In this document: positions 1 to 8,303 of the stretch, piece after piece
How positions within the stretch are numbered: position 1 is the first letter of the stretch
How the letters are laid out: each line of letters opens with the position of its first letter
Assembly: GCF_001653335.1 (NCBI RefSeq)
Contig: NZ_CP015079.1
Coordinates: forward strand, 4,312,708-4,376,707
Reading direction: 5' to 3'
DNA length: 64,000 nt
Source of the DNA: Nocardioides dokdonensis FR1436
Lineage (GTDB): Bacteria > Actinomycetota > Actinomycetes > Propionibacteriales > Nocardioidaceae
The notes under the pieces: generated by a model
Told to the model about the DNA's origin: nothing
Seen by the model: only the letters and a program-made list of their open reading frames with translations
Databases searched by the model: none
Position numbers and translations under genes: made by a program

Positions 1-74
1 GGCTGCACCACGATCCTCGGCTGAGCCACCAGCCGACTGGTCGCTCCGTCCTGGCCGGGCGTGCGTCGTGGCAC

Positions 75-1020
75 TCAGCCGGCGCTCGGCCAAGGGTTAC
101 GACGACAGCCGTCCAGCCCGTAGGTCTGTTGCTGCATCACCGGCGCCCGCTCCCCCGGTCCGGGACACTCGGCATGGGCGTACCCGATGGCGTGCCCGAC
201 CTCGTGATTGACCAGGTAGGTGCGGTACATCGGCACCGCATCCTGGTAGTCGTCGGTGCCGAAGGCCCACCGCCGGGCGTTGAGCACGACCAGGTCCCCG
301 TTGCGGCAGGAGACCTCCCCATTCGTCTTCAGCGGCGCACAGAGCTCATCGGTGGTTGCCGGTGTGGCGAGCAGAATCCGCAGCTCACCAGCATCGGCGG
401 TCTGGTGGAACGAGCGGCCGGCCACGGTCGGCCAGCCACGGTCATCGTCCAGGATGCCGTCGATCGTCCGCGCAGTCACCGTCGGGGCGAACGGGAGACC
501 TTCCTCGATCTCCACCGTGTAGGTCAGGTCCCCGGCTCCGGCAGCGTGGTCGGCGGTGCTGCTTGGGGGCGCGGTCACGACGAACTCACCGGACCCGGCG
601 GCCGGGATCCTCACCTCTGCCCTGCCTCATCGCGTCGCGTGTGGACCTCGATCCGGCCGGCGCGCGGCCGGTGCGGTCCCGCCCTGGCCCGTCCCTCGCC
701 CGCATCTCCGGTCGGGACGCGGGCGGCGGCCCTGGCGACGGAGCCGGTTCCGCGGCTGACTCCTCGAGCGTGGGCGACGCATCTGGTGGAGGTGTTCTTG
801 CCGCCGTGGGCTGCGGCCGCCCGAGCCCGCTACTGACCGCCGCAGTTGTACCACCCAGCACCATTGCCACCAGCGCCGAGACGACGATGACACGTCGAGC
901 CGACCCGGTACGGCGGTGCCTGCCCGACCTATGCCTCCCGGACCGGCTGCTGTCGAAACGGTTCCCCTTGGATCGGGCACCGCTGGGCCGGCGCCCCGCG
1001 GCGGCTCTAGTCCTGCGCAT
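75..1020 (-). CDS. DUF3152 membrane-anchored zinc-protease-like protein, frameshifted
   Basis: Two overlapping frames together make one DUF3152-type protein. The first (586-1020) carries an Arg-rich N-terminus, one membrane helix near residues 43-65 and a Pro/Ala-rich linker. The second (75-614, 179 codons from a GTG) carries the globular domain with HEVGHAIGYAH at its residues 137-147, a zinc-metallopeptidase signature typical of this family. The second frame is closed by a TGA at 627-629, so one base gained or lost around 586-626 would restore a single chain of about 310 residues. The GTG at 614 has no convincing ribosome site, which favours a frameshift over a separate gene. It is last in the dsbA-VKOR-ccdA-resA operon and overlaps the end of the ResA gene. 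Substrate unknown. Confidence 0.65.
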
Positions 1021-1666
1021 CCGTCTCGGCCAGCACGGGCTCGATCAAGGCACGTAGCGTGCTCGCAGTCACCGGCCCCACCACACGGGCCGCGACCCGG
1101 CCTTCGGGGTCGACGACCAGCGTGGTCGGCACCGCCGCGGCGGCCAGGGCTCCCTGGAAGGCGAGCATCGGCTGGCTCGAATCGGCGGAGACGATGCTGT
1201 CGTAGGGCACGTCGTGATCGCGCTCGAAGGCACGCGCGGCCGCGTCGTTGTCGCGCACGTTGATGCCAACGAACTGCACTTGGCCGGTGAACTCCTCCGC
1301 GACCTCGACCAGCTCGGGTGCCTCGGCCACGCAGGGCACGCACCACGACCCCCACACGTTGTAGACCGCGACCTGGCCGGCCAGATCGCCGGAATCGAAC
1401 CGATCCCCGCTGAGTGTCCGTGCCTGGAACGGCTCGCCCTCGATCCGGTCGTCAGGCTCGAACTCCTCGACCACCGACCCGTCGGCGGACCGTGCCCGCG
1501 GGTCACCACCGTCTGAACGGCTGGCGATCAGCCACGCAACCAGGCCAACCACGGCGAGGACGACCAGCAGGGACAGGATCCGCGTCCCCGGGGTCCGAGA
1601 CGGGGACGGCGCCCCAGATGAACCGGGTGAACTCGGCGGACCAGGTGTGCTGGGTCTGCTGACCAT
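1007..1666 (-). CDS. ResA/TlpA-like thiol-disulfide oxidoreductase
   Basis: Membrane-anchored thioredoxin-fold protein. A Ser/Pro-rich cytoplasmic tail is followed by one membrane helix and an extracytoplasmic domain with the active site WGSWCVPC, the FVGINVRDND segment and a cis-Pro loop (AVPTTLVVD). ResA-type proteins receive electrons from CcdA and reduce apocytochrome c or other exported thiols. I chose the ATG at 1666 because GGAAGG lies 7 nt upstream; the frame stays open to 1822 and an ATG at 1681 is also possible. It follows ccdA and overlaps the DUF3152 gene. It is clearly paralogous to the ResA-like protein at 22811-23392 (shared NVWGSWC and GINVRDNDAAARAF). Confidence 0.85.
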   Translation of the reverse strand: MVSRPSTPGPPSSPGSSGAPSPSRTPGTRILSLLVVLAVVGLVAWLIASRSDGGDPRARSADGSVVEEFEPDDRIEGEPFQARTLSGDRFDSGDLAGQVAVYNVWGSWCVPCVAEAPELVEVAEEFTGQVQFVGINVRDNDAAARAFERDHDVPYDSIVSADSSQPMLAFQGALAAAAVPTTLVVDPEGRVAARVVGPVTASTLRALIEPVLAETDAQD

Positions 1667-1761
1667 TGCCTCGCCTTCCATCCCTTCCTGTCCCTTCTGC
1701 CAACCGGGGCCGGTCCCGCGGTATTCGATCCGTTCTGCCCGTATCGCAGTCGTGGGTGTAA

Positions 1762-2541
1762 CTAGATGGGGGGTTGCCAGCCGGCAATCAGGGCCTGCAT
1801 CGCGGCCATCCACTCCGACCACACCCCGGTCAACTGGAGGACCCCCAAAACGATCAGAAACCCGCCGCCGGCACGCGCGATCGCCCTAGCGTGGAGCCGG
1901 GCCCACGCCAACCGCCGCATCGCGCCACTGACCGAGAACGCCGCCAGCAGGAACGGCAGACCCAACCCGACGCTGTAGGCGAACGCCAGGACCGCGCCAC
2001 GACCCGCCGTCGCAGAGCTCGTCGCCAACGTGAGCACCGCAGCCAACGCGGGGCCGATACAGGGAGTCCACCCCACCCCGAACACCACACCCAGCAGCGG
2101 CGCGCCGGCCAGCCCGACCCGCGGACGGTACCGCAGCCGCACCGTTCGTCCCAGGAGCGGAACCCGGGCGCCTGCGAGCGCGAACACCAGCCCGAACAGC
2201 ACCGTCAGCGCCCCCGAGAACCGGATGATGTCCTCCTGGTGGCGCACCAGCTGGGAACCCAACGCACCGAACAACGCGCCGTAACTGGTGAACACCGCCG
2301 CGAACCCGAGCACGAACAACCCCGCACCCGCGATCGTGCGACCGCGTGCCGTCGGCGCATGACCTTGGAGCTCGCGCACGACCGTCGACTCCTGGCCCGA
2401 CACCCCGGCCACATAGGACAGGTAGCCCGGCAACAGCGGCAGCGAGCAAGGGGAGAAGAAGGACACCACCCCAGCGGCGACGGCGACCACGGCCGCCAAC
2501 AGGAGGGAGCCGGAGAGAACGGTGTCCTGCAGCCCGTTCAC
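1762..2541 (-). CDS. ccdA: CcdA cytochrome c biogenesis/thiol-reductant transporter
   Basis: Polytopic protein of about 259 residues that passes reductant from cytoplasmic thioredoxin across the membrane to ResA-type proteins. The two CcdA cysteine signatures are present: FFSPCSLPLLPGYLSY in helix 1 (Cys about residue 32) and GWTPCIGP in the second half (near residue 165). Length and helix pattern fit the DsbD-gamma/CcdA family. It begins with GTG and lies between VKOR and the ResA gene. A second copy is at 26012-26842; both share ARVPLL/YRPRxGLAGAPLLGV-type segments, so the element carries two reductant transporters. Confidence 0.92.
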   Translation of the reverse strand: MNGLQDTVLSGSLLLAAVVAVAAGVVSFFSPCSLPLLPGYLSYVAGVSGQESTVVRELQGHAPTARGRTIAGAGLFVLGFAAVFTSYGALFGALGSQLVRHQEDIIRFSGALTVLFGLVFALAGARVPLLGRTVRLRYRPRVGLAGAPLLGVVFGVGWTPCIGPALAAVLTLATSSATAGRGAVLAFAYSVGLGLPFLLAAFSVSGAMRRLAWARLHARAIARAGGGFLIVLGVLQLTGVWSEWMAAMQALIAGWQPPI

Positions 2542-2586
2542 GCGACAACCCCCACCCCGACGACGTTCATGCTAGTCATGTCGCGC

Positions 2587-3315
2587 TCAGACCAGGGTCG
2601 ACCAGTAGTACCAGAACCGGTCTGCGATCAGGCCCAGCGCGACCACGACCGCCGTCGTCAGCACCACCAGGTGCCACTGCGCAGCCACCCGCACCACCCG
2701 GCTCCCGCCGACCTTCGCGCCGAACATCCCGGTGGTGGCGTTGCGAAGCGTGACGTAGCCGAACAGCGGCAGCATCACCGTCCACACGACCATGCAGTAA
2801 GGGCACAAGGCGCCGATCCGGTACAGGCTCTGGAAGATCAGCCATCCCACGAACACCAACCCGAAGGTGACACCGGCCTGCAGCCCCAGCCAGTACCAGC
2901 GGGCCAGCCGGGCGCCCGCCAGCAGCGCGGCGCCCGTGGCGGCAACCACCGGGAACGCCGCCACCCCGAGCAACGGATTCGGGAACCCGAAAGCCTCGGC
3001 CTGCGCTGTCTGCATCACCGACCCGCAGCTGAGCACCGGGTTCAGGCTGCACGAGGGCGTGTAGCTCGGGTCGGTCAGTAGCGCGATCTTTTCCACCGCC
3101 AGCACGAACGCCGCCGTGAAACCGACGACGCCCCCCACGAGCATCAGCCACGCCAGAGCACGATCCGACACGGGACGAGCCCCGAGCGACCGCCCCCTCG
3201 CCGTGTCATCCGTCGGCTGGCCGGTCGTCTGGTTCGTGTCCCGGCCAATCTGTGTCTCGGCGACAACTGCGCTGCAGTTGGTGACTGCCGGGTCGGTGAC
3301 CGCTGCGTCCGGCAT
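2587..3315 (-). CDS. Vitamin K epoxide reductase (VKOR) family oxidase
   Basis: Integral membrane quinone-linked oxidase that reoxidises DsbA-like proteins in actinobacteria, which lack DsbB. Family landmarks are visible: the loop cysteine pair in CSLNPVLSCGSV, the conserved Ser/Asn region after it, and the CPYC redox motif in a late transmembrane helix. About five hydrophobic helices follow a polar N-terminus of some 45 residues. The start at 3315 (ATG with GGGGA upstream) is preferred to a GTG at 3357 that abuts the dsbA stop. It lies directly downstream of the DsbA gene, so the pair forms an oxidising module next to the reducing CcdA-ResA module. Confidence 0.9.
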   Translation of the reverse strand: MPDAAVTDPAVTNCSAVVAETQIGRDTNQTTGQPTDDTARGRSLGARPVSDRALAWLMLVGGVVGFTAAFVLAVEKIALLTDPSYTPSCSLNPVLSCGSVMQTAQAEAFGFPNPLLGVAAFPVVAATGAALLAGARLARWYWLGLQAGVTFGLVFVGWLIFQSLYRIGALCPYCMVVWTVMLPLFGYVTLRNATTGMFGAKVGGSRVVRVAAQWHLVVLTTAVVVALGLIADRFWYYWSTLV

Positions 3316-3357
3316 GGTCTTCCCCGATGCTGGTCTCACGCGCCCCTCACTCCCCAC

Positions 3358-4020
3358 TCACTGGTTGAGGGCGTCGTCGATCGCGGTGTTGAAGTCCTCG
3401 GCCGAGGTCGGCTCGAACAGCTCGCCGTTGAGGTAGAACGTCGGGGTCCCCTGGACTCCGAGGTCGGTGCCGTCGGCGACGTCGCGCTGAACCCGGTCCG
3501 CCACCTCGTCAGAGGCGTAGTCGGCGTCGTACTGGTCCATGTCCAGGCCGATCTCGACGGCGTACTCGCGAAAGAGGTCGTCCAAGGGCTCCTGCTGCTC
3601 ACCCCAGGAGGATTGGGTCCCGAACATCCGCTGGTACATCTCCTCGAACTTGCCCTGCCTCGCCGCCGACTCCACCGCGCGGGCGGCGCGCTCGGAGTTG
3701 AAGTGCCCGGGCAGTGGGAAGTAGCGAGCCACGAACGTCACCTCGCCGGCGTACTCCTCGCGGAGGTCCTCGATGATCGGATAGGCGGCCCCGCAGGCTT
3801 CGCACTCGAAGTCCAGGAACTCCACGAGCACCACATCACTGGAGCCCTCCTCACCCATGATGCGGCTGTCCTCGCGCACCAGCCGCGGATCAGCAGCACC
3901 ACCGGGGGCGTCCGAGCCGGGCTCGGCCGCATCGTCACGACCGGCCCAGAACAGCAGGCCACCGATCGCGATCACGAACGCCCCGGCAATCAGCAGGGCC
4001 ACTCTCACCTGGGTACTCAC
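3358..4020 (-). CDS. DsbA-family disulfide oxidoreductase, membrane-anchored
   Basis: One N-terminal membrane helix followed by a DsbA/thioredoxin-4 domain with active site FECEACGAAY and cis-Pro loop GVQGTPTFYLNG. It introduces disulfides into exported proteins and would be recycled by the adjacent VKOR. The GTG at 4018-4020 is chosen because GAGGA is about 8 nt upstream and the protein then begins right before the membrane helix; the open frame runs to 4209 but that extension crosses the divergent promoter. First gene of a five-gene minus-strand operon under the palindrome at 4045-4065. Confidence 0.9.
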   Translation of the reverse strand: MSTQVRVALLIAGAFVIAIGGLLFWAGRDDAAEPGSDAPGGAADPRLVREDSRIMGEEGSSDVVLVEFLDFECEACGAAYPIIEDLREEYAGEVTFVARYFPLPGHFNSERAARAVESAARQGKFEEMYQRMFGTQSSWGEQQEPLDDLFREYAVEIGLDMDQYDADYASDEVADRVQRDVADGTDLGVQGTPTFYLNGELFEPTSAEDFNTAIDDALNQ

Positions 4021-4044
4021 GCGCACGTCCTCGACTCGACACCA

Positions 4045-4065
4045 ACTACTATGCTGCATCGTAGT
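4045..4065. promoter_or_regulatory. Palindromic operator 1 (ACTAC...GTAGT)
   Basis: A 21-bp near-perfect dyad, ACTACtATGC-n-GCATcGTAGT, with only two mismatched positions besides the centre. It sits between the divergent dsbA and methyltransferase genes, 25 bp upstream of the dsbA start. Related dyads lie at 5072-5084, 8228-8254 and 22735-22757. The shape suits a dimeric winged-helix repressor of the BlaI/CopY kind (inference). No such regulator gene is in the window. Confidence 0.6.
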
Positions 4066-4144
4066 GGATGGGTAGGTGGCCGCGCCGCCTCGGCCTGGTG
4101 CACGACAAGAGACAACAGTGATGGAACCGGCGATGGAGCGGGCA

Positions 4145-4996
4145 ATGGAGCCAGACAACTCACCCATGATCAGGGCCTGGGAGGGCGAAGTCGGGCAACT
4201 CTGGGTCACCGAGCAAGCCCGTTACGAGCGCATGCATGCACCCTTCGGCAGCACCCTCCTCGCCGCCGCTCAACTGCGTCCCGGTATGCGCGTCCTCGAC
4301 GCCGGCTGTGGCATGGGTGATCGCACCATCGACGCCGCCACCACGGTCGGACCACATGGCAAGGTCGTCGGTGTCGACGTCGCCAGCCCTATGCTGCAGG
4401 TCGCTCAACACAGGGCCGTCGAGCTCGGCCTCGACAACGCACGCTTCATCCGCGCCGACGTCCAGACCACCGAGGACCTCGGCTTCGAGGAGTTCGACCT
4501 CGCACTCAGCCAGTTCGGTGTGATGTTCTTCGCCGACCCCTACGCTGCTTTCGCCAACCTGTGCACCGCGCTCCACCCGGGCGGTCGGCTGGTGTTCACC
4601 TGCTGGCAGGACCTAACCCATCAGCAGCACCTGATGGTTCCGTTGACTGCGGCACTCGAGCACGTGCCGACACCCGAGTTCACCGCCGACAACTGGTCCT
4701 ATGCCGCCTTCTCGCTGGCCGACCCCACCCGCACCCAGGCGCTGCTGGCCAAGGCCGGATTCGCCGACGTCGAGGTCCAGCCGACCGTGGCGCCGATGTA
4801 CCAGGGCGCGGACCTGAGCGACGCCCTGCGGTTCCTGCGACAAAGTGAGTTCGGCGACGCTGTGTTCGGAGGTGCCGGCCCGGCCGCCACCGTCCAGGGT
4901 TGGGAGGCGGTCGCCACCGCCCTTGCCCCGTACGTGCGCGAGGACGGCGTGTTCCTCGACGGCGCCGCTTGGCTGGTCACCGCGACCCGAACTTGA
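4145..4996 (+). CDS. Class I SAM-dependent methyltransferase
   Basis: Rossmann-type methyltransferase. Motif I is VLDAGCGMGDRT, followed by an acidic post-I residue in VVGVDVASPML, FIRADVQTT as motif II and a hydrophobic FDLALSQFGVMFF strand. It resembles the UbiE/COQ5-like Methyltransf_11/25 group, but nothing shows the substrate. The ATG at 4145 has GGAG 6 nt upstream; ATG 4121 and GTG 4076 are in-frame alternatives that would extend over the operator side. It is divergent from dsbA and shares operator 1, so a role linked to the redox genes is possible but unproven. Confidence 0.8.
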   Translation: MEPDNSPMIRAWEGEVGQLWVTEQARYERMHAPFGSTLLAAAQLRPGMRVLDAGCGMGDRTIDAATTVGPHGKVVGVDVASPMLQVAQHRAVELGLDNARFIRADVQTTEDLGFEEFDLALSQFGVMFFADPYAAFANLCTALHPGGRLVFTCWQDLTHQQHLMVPLTAALEHVPTPEFTADNWSYAAFSLADPTRTQALLAKAGFADVEVQPTVAPMYQGADLSDALRFLRQSEFGDAVFGGAGPAATVQGWEAVATALAPYVREDGVFLDGAAWLVTATRT

Positions 4997-5071
4997 CCGA
5001 ACCCCCGCCCTCCCCAAGCACGCGTACCGTCGAACGCGTCCGGTGCGGCGCCCCGTCCAAGCGGCATTGTC

Positions 5072-5084
5072 CTATGCGGCATAG
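5072..5084. promoter_or_regulatory. Palindromic operator 2
   Basis: CTATGC-g-GCATAG is a perfect 6-bp dyad. With its right flank it reads GCATAGTAG, matching the half-site of operator 1. It lies 90 bp upstream of the lipoprotein gene at 5174. Confidence 0.5.
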
Positions 5085-5173
5085 TAGATCTGCGTCGCCG
5101 TCTCCCACGCTGACGCCGTGGGGCTTGGAGGCGACGTCACGACCGGTCCCCCGGCCACCCAGAAGGAGACTTC

Positions 5174-5635
5174 ATGCGTAACGCGCGCCTGATCGCGGCC
5201 GTCCTGACCACCGTGCTGGCTCTCAGCGCCTGCTCCGGCGGTGACGATGAATCAACCGCCGATGCGCCGGAGGTCACCGCGAAGGCCTCCGACGACTCAG
5301 GCAGCGGGTCCCCCGAGGAGTCGCCCTCAACCTCGCCCCCCCAGTCGGCGTTACCCACAGAGGAGGCGCCGGCCGGACCGACCATCGAGGTGCGCATCGA
5401 GGGCGACAAGGTCGCCCCCAACGCGGAAGAGCTCTCACTCGCCGTCAACGAGACGCTGGTGTGGAACATCACCTCCGACCGCGCCGGCGAGTTGCACGTG
5501 CACTCCAAGCCCGAGCAGTTCGTCGAGTTCGGCGAGGGTGAGACGCGCGCCGAGATGACCGTCGAGACCCCCGGAAGCGTCGAGGTCGAGGACCACGAGA
5601 CCAGCGCGGTCGTCGCGATCCTGGAAGTGCGTTGA
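5174..5635 (+). CDS. Lipoprotein with cupredoxin-like domain
   Basis: N-terminal signal with lipobox LSAC (Cys about residue 20), then an acidic Ser/Pro/Glu-rich linker to about residue 65. A beta-rich domain of some 85 residues (IEVRIEGDKVAPNAEELSL...WNITSDRAGELHVHS...) follows and resembles cupredoxin-like domains found in metal-handling and membrane-associated actinobacterial proteins. The HVHS segment offers possible metal ligands, but the full type-1 copper set (Cys/Met) is not evident. AGAAGGAGA 5-8 nt upstream supports the ATG. The stop overlaps the next gene, so the two are translationally coupled. Confidence 0.72.
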   Translation: MRNARLIAAVLTTVLALSACSGGDDESTADAPEVTAKASDDSGSGSPEESPSTSPPQSALPTEEAPAGPTIEVRIEGDKVAPNAEELSLAVNETLVWNITSDRAGELHVHSKPEQFVEFGEGETRAEMTVETPGSVEVEDHETSAVVAILEVR

Positions 5636-6981
5636 CCAACATCTCCGCCCACGGGCTCGGCGGCGCAGACGACCTGCCGATCCCGGCCAATCTCGCGATC
5701 GTCGGCGGCACCGCGGCCCTGACGATCTCGTTCGCCGTCTTGCTCCTGGCCTGGCGCAAAGCACGGTTCGACACAGCCAGCCACGAGCTGCTGGTCCCGC
5801 CACCGATCGCCCGAGTCCTCGACGGTCCCGCGTTGAAGATCGCGCTGCGAACCCTCGGTCTGCTCTTCCTCGTGTTCATGCTCTGGCCCGCCGTCCTCGG
5901 CCCCAACGACCTGACCAACCCCGTCTTCGGCGTCGCCTACGCTTGGCTCTGGGTCGGCCTCGTCCCCGTGTCGCTGCTGTTCGGTTCCGCCTACCGTGCG
6001 GTCAACCCCGTCCGCACGCTCCTGGAGCTCCTCGACAAGGCCGTCGGCCGCGCCCACAGCGACAGACACAGTGACGGAGAGGGTGAAGCGCTCCGGCCCT
6101 ACCCGCCGTGGCTCGGATACTGGCCCGCCAGCCTCGGGCTCTTCGCGTTCGTCTGGCTTGAACTCGTCTCACCCGACGGAACCGACCTCGACTTCGTCCG
6201 CCTCTGGTTCGCCCTCTACGCCGCAGCCATGCTCGTCGGATGGGCCGTCTTCGGCACCACCTGGATCTCCCGTGCCGACCCCTTCGAGGTCTACTCCACC
6301 CTCGTCGGACACCTCTCCCCATGGAGCCGGAACCCTGCTGGGAGGCTCGTCCTCGTCAGCCCGTTGCGCAACCTCGCCCGCATCACCCCCGAAGCCGGGC
6401 TGGTCGCCGTCGTCGCCGTACTACTCGGCAGCACCGCCTACGACAGCTGGAGCAACTCGGGCACCTGGATCCGGTTCGTCCAGTCCAACACCATCGACGG
6501 CACCCGCCTCGGCACCGGCCTGATGCTGCTGATCATCCTGGTCGTCGGCATCACCTTCACCGCCGCCTGCATGGCCACCGGCGTCGACCCACAGGGAACC
6601 CCGCGCCGTGAGCTGCCCCGACGGCTGGCCCACGCGATCGTGCCGATCATCGTCGGGTACATGATCGCCCACTACCTCTCCTTCCTCGTCGAGTACGGCC
6701 AACAGACGCTGATCCTGATCAGCGATCCCGGCGGCACCGGCGCGAACCTGTTCGGCACCGCAGACCTGGAGATCAACTACTGGCTCTCCCAGAACCCCTC
6801 GGCCCTGGCCAGCATCAAGGTCCTCGCCATCGTCACTGGCCACGTCCTCGGCGTCATCGCGGCACACGACCGGTCCCTCACCCTGCTCGCACGCCGCCAC
6901 CTCATCACCGGCCAGCTCGCGCTGCTGTTCGCCATGGTCGGCTACACCTTCATGGGCCTCTACCTCCTCTTCGGCGCATAA
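5632..6981 (+). CDS. Polytopic membrane protein (449 aa)
   Basis: About ten hydrophobic helices in 449 residues. The N-terminal signature HGLGGADDLPIPANL is typical of a conserved actinobacterial membrane family that databases sometimes label fenitrothion hydrolase; that label rests on distant similarity and I do not infer such an activity. Starts at TTG 5632 overlapping the lipoprotein stop (gTTGAcc), so it is coupled to the cupredoxin-like lipoprotein and probably works with it, for example in copper or electron-transfer chemistry at the membrane. Substrate unknown. Confidence 0.7.
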   Translation: MTNISAHGLGGADDLPIPANLAIVGGTAALTISFAVLLLAWRKARFDTASHELLVPPPIARVLDGPALKIALRTLGLLFLVFMLWPAVLGPNDLTNPVFGVAYAWLWVGLVPVSLLFGSAYRAVNPVRTLLELLDKAVGRAHSDRHSDGEGEALRPYPPWLGYWPASLGLFAFVWLELVSPDGTDLDFVRLWFALYAAAMLVGWAVFGTTWISRADPFEVYSTLVGHLSPWSRNPAGRLVLVSPLRNLARITPEAGLVAVVAVLLGSTAYDSWSNSGTWIRFVQSNTIDGTRLGTGLMLLIILVVGITFTAACMATGVDPQGTPRRELPRRLAHAIVPIIVGYMIAHYLSFLVEYGQQTLILISDPGGTGANLFGTADLEINYWLSQNPSALASIKVLAIVTGHVLGVIAAHDRSLTLLARRHLITGQLALLFAMVGYTFMGLYLLFGA

Positions 6982-6988
6982 CAGAGCC

Positions 6989-7432
6989 ATGACAGACCCA
7001 CAGATCAGGCCAGCACGAACCCGGGCCGAGCCGCCTGGCCAAGTGAACGGGGTGCCCACGGTCCGCAGCGGCCGAAGATGGTGGGCGGTGGTCCTGCTCC
7101 TACCGCTGGCCACCGCATGGGCGATCGCGCTCACCTCGTCGGCCGCGGCCGACAACGCCTCGGACCCAAGCGCCGCCGTCGATCGACACCAACCTGTCGC
7201 CCAGAGCCCTGACACCCAAACCCCTAGGAAAGGCGGCACATCCCCCAACGACACGTCCCCCAACGAAGACGATGACCCTCCACCACCGTCACCGGAAGAG
7301 CCGCGCGAGAGTGGAGACTCTGGAGGATCAACGACTTCGACGATCGTGATAGGGCTCCTCACCGCACTCTTGACGCTCGGATTCGTCGGGTGGCTGTCGC
7401 GAGCCCGTCGCAGCAGCTCCGACACAGGGTGA
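6989..7432 (+). CDS. Small two-helix membrane protein, Pro/Asp-rich linker
   Basis: Not recognised. It has one helix near residues 31-52, a Pro/Ser/Asp-rich stretch (about 55-112) and a second helix at the C-terminus followed by Arg residues. It resembles the membrane-linked accessory proteins often seen beside copper (CopC-type) genes, but no CopC domain is present. It starts 7 bp after the polytopic protein and so belongs to the lipoprotein operon. Its stop overlaps the next small gene. Confidence 0.6.
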   Translation: MTDPQIRPARTRAEPPGQVNGVPTVRSGRRWWAVVLLLPLATAWAIALTSSAAADNASDPSAAVDRHQPVAQSPDTQTPRKGGTSPNDTSPNEDDDPPPPSPEEPRESGDSGGSTTSTIVIGLLTALLTLGFVGWLSRARRSSSDTG

Positions 7433-7581
7433 CCCCGGCGCCGACGACACGTCGATCGGTGGCCGCAGCCGCGGGTCTCGGCGTCGTCCTCGTCGCCGGC
7501 CTTGCCGTCGCCGTCTCACTCAAACCGGCGGGGCCGGCGTGGTTCTCCGCGGCCGGGTTGCCCCCGACTCCGGGTCCCTGA
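7429..7581 (+). CDS. Single-helix membrane peptide (50 aa)
   Basis: Starts at a GTG overlapping the previous stop (GTGA). It encodes a short Thr/Arg-rich head, one Ala/Val/Leu helix and a Pro-rich tail ending in PPTPGP. Function unknown; the stop-start coupling and clear helix are the only support. The next 213 bp up to 7794 show no gene. Confidence 0.45.
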   Translation: MTPAPTTRRSVAAAAGLGVVLVAGLAVAVSLKPAGPAWFSAAGLPPTPGP

Positions 7582-7794
7582 CGTGCTGGTGTCTGCCAGC
7601 CGGGCGCCGTGCGCGCGACCTCACGGCCACTACGACGATCGGCCTCCTGATGGTCGCGTTGTCGTCTCGGGCAGAGAAGAGCGAACGACTCGCCGGCTAC
7701 TCCGGCTCCGCGTCCGGGCCGCTCGGGGTGCCGCGGGCTGGCCGCCGCCTGGCTCGTCGCGGGCCTGCGTCCTGGTGCTCTGGTGGCCCGGTGG

Positions 7795-8208
7795 CTATCG
7801 GGGCGGCCCTGGCCGGGCAGAGGAGGATGCCCAGTCGCCGTCGAGGTGGCCGCGCCTGGCCACATACTGCTCGAAGGGCCACGTGAAGGCCGGGGGAATG
7901 CTCACCAGCAGGCCAGCCAGGAGCAGCCGCCAGGACCATCCGAACCTGCGGGCAGCCACGATGGTCACCAGGACATAGGCGATGAACGCGACTCCGTGCA
8001 GCGGGCCGAACACCCGTACGCCCAGATCGTCGTCGGCGACCACGTACTTGAACGCCATGCCGAGCAGCAGCCCGATCCAGGTCGCCGCCTCGACCCGGGC
8101 CGCGACCTGGAACGCCGGCCCGACCCACGCGCCCCGGGTGCCGGTTCTTACGGTTGGACCGGGGTCGGCTGGACTCAGGGTGACCTCCGGTCCGGAAGAT
8201 CTAGGCAT
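7795..8208 (-). CDS. DUF3817 membrane protein
   Basis: About 137 residues with three hydrophobic helices and the DUF3817 layout: RVEAATWIGLLLGMAFKYV, then GPLHGVAFIAYVLVT, then a helix ending in PFEQYV. DUF3817 proteins are small actinobacterial integral membrane proteins of unknown role. The ATG at 8208 has GAGGA 5 nt upstream. Operator 3 lies 20 bp before the start and also faces the divergent VanY-like gene. Confidence 0.8.
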   Translation of the reverse strand: MPRSSGPEVTLSPADPGPTVRTGTRGAWVGPAFQVAARVEAATWIGLLLGMAFKYVVADDDLGVRVFGPLHGVAFIAYVLVTIVAARRFGWSWRLLLAGLLVSIPPAFTWPFEQYVARRGHLDGDWASSSARPGPPR

Positions 8209-8227
8209 TTGGTCCTCACTCCTCACC

Positions 8228-8254
8228 ACTTCTACTATTTCGTATAGTAGAAGT
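8228..8254. promoter_or_regulatory. Palindromic operator 3, perfect dyad
   Basis: Two perfect 11-bp arms, ACTTCTACTAT and ATAGTAGAAGT, separated by 5 nt (TTCGT). It lies between the divergent DUF3817 and VanY-like genes. The CTACTAT/ATAGTAG halves match operators 1, 2 and 4. Confidence 0.6.
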
Positions 8255-8303
8255 CCGGTCGCGACACGACGCGACCAGGGTCCTGAGTGAGGAGTCATGC
8301 CAC

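Noticed and set aside
1007..1822. Start of the ResA-like gene at 1822
   Set aside because: It would overlap ccdA by about 60 bp and add 52 residues with no signal or homology features; ATG 1666 has a proper ribosome site.
5632..6981. Fenitrothion hydrolase activity for the polytopic protein
   Set aside because: A database-style label for this family; no hydrolase motif is visible in the sequence.
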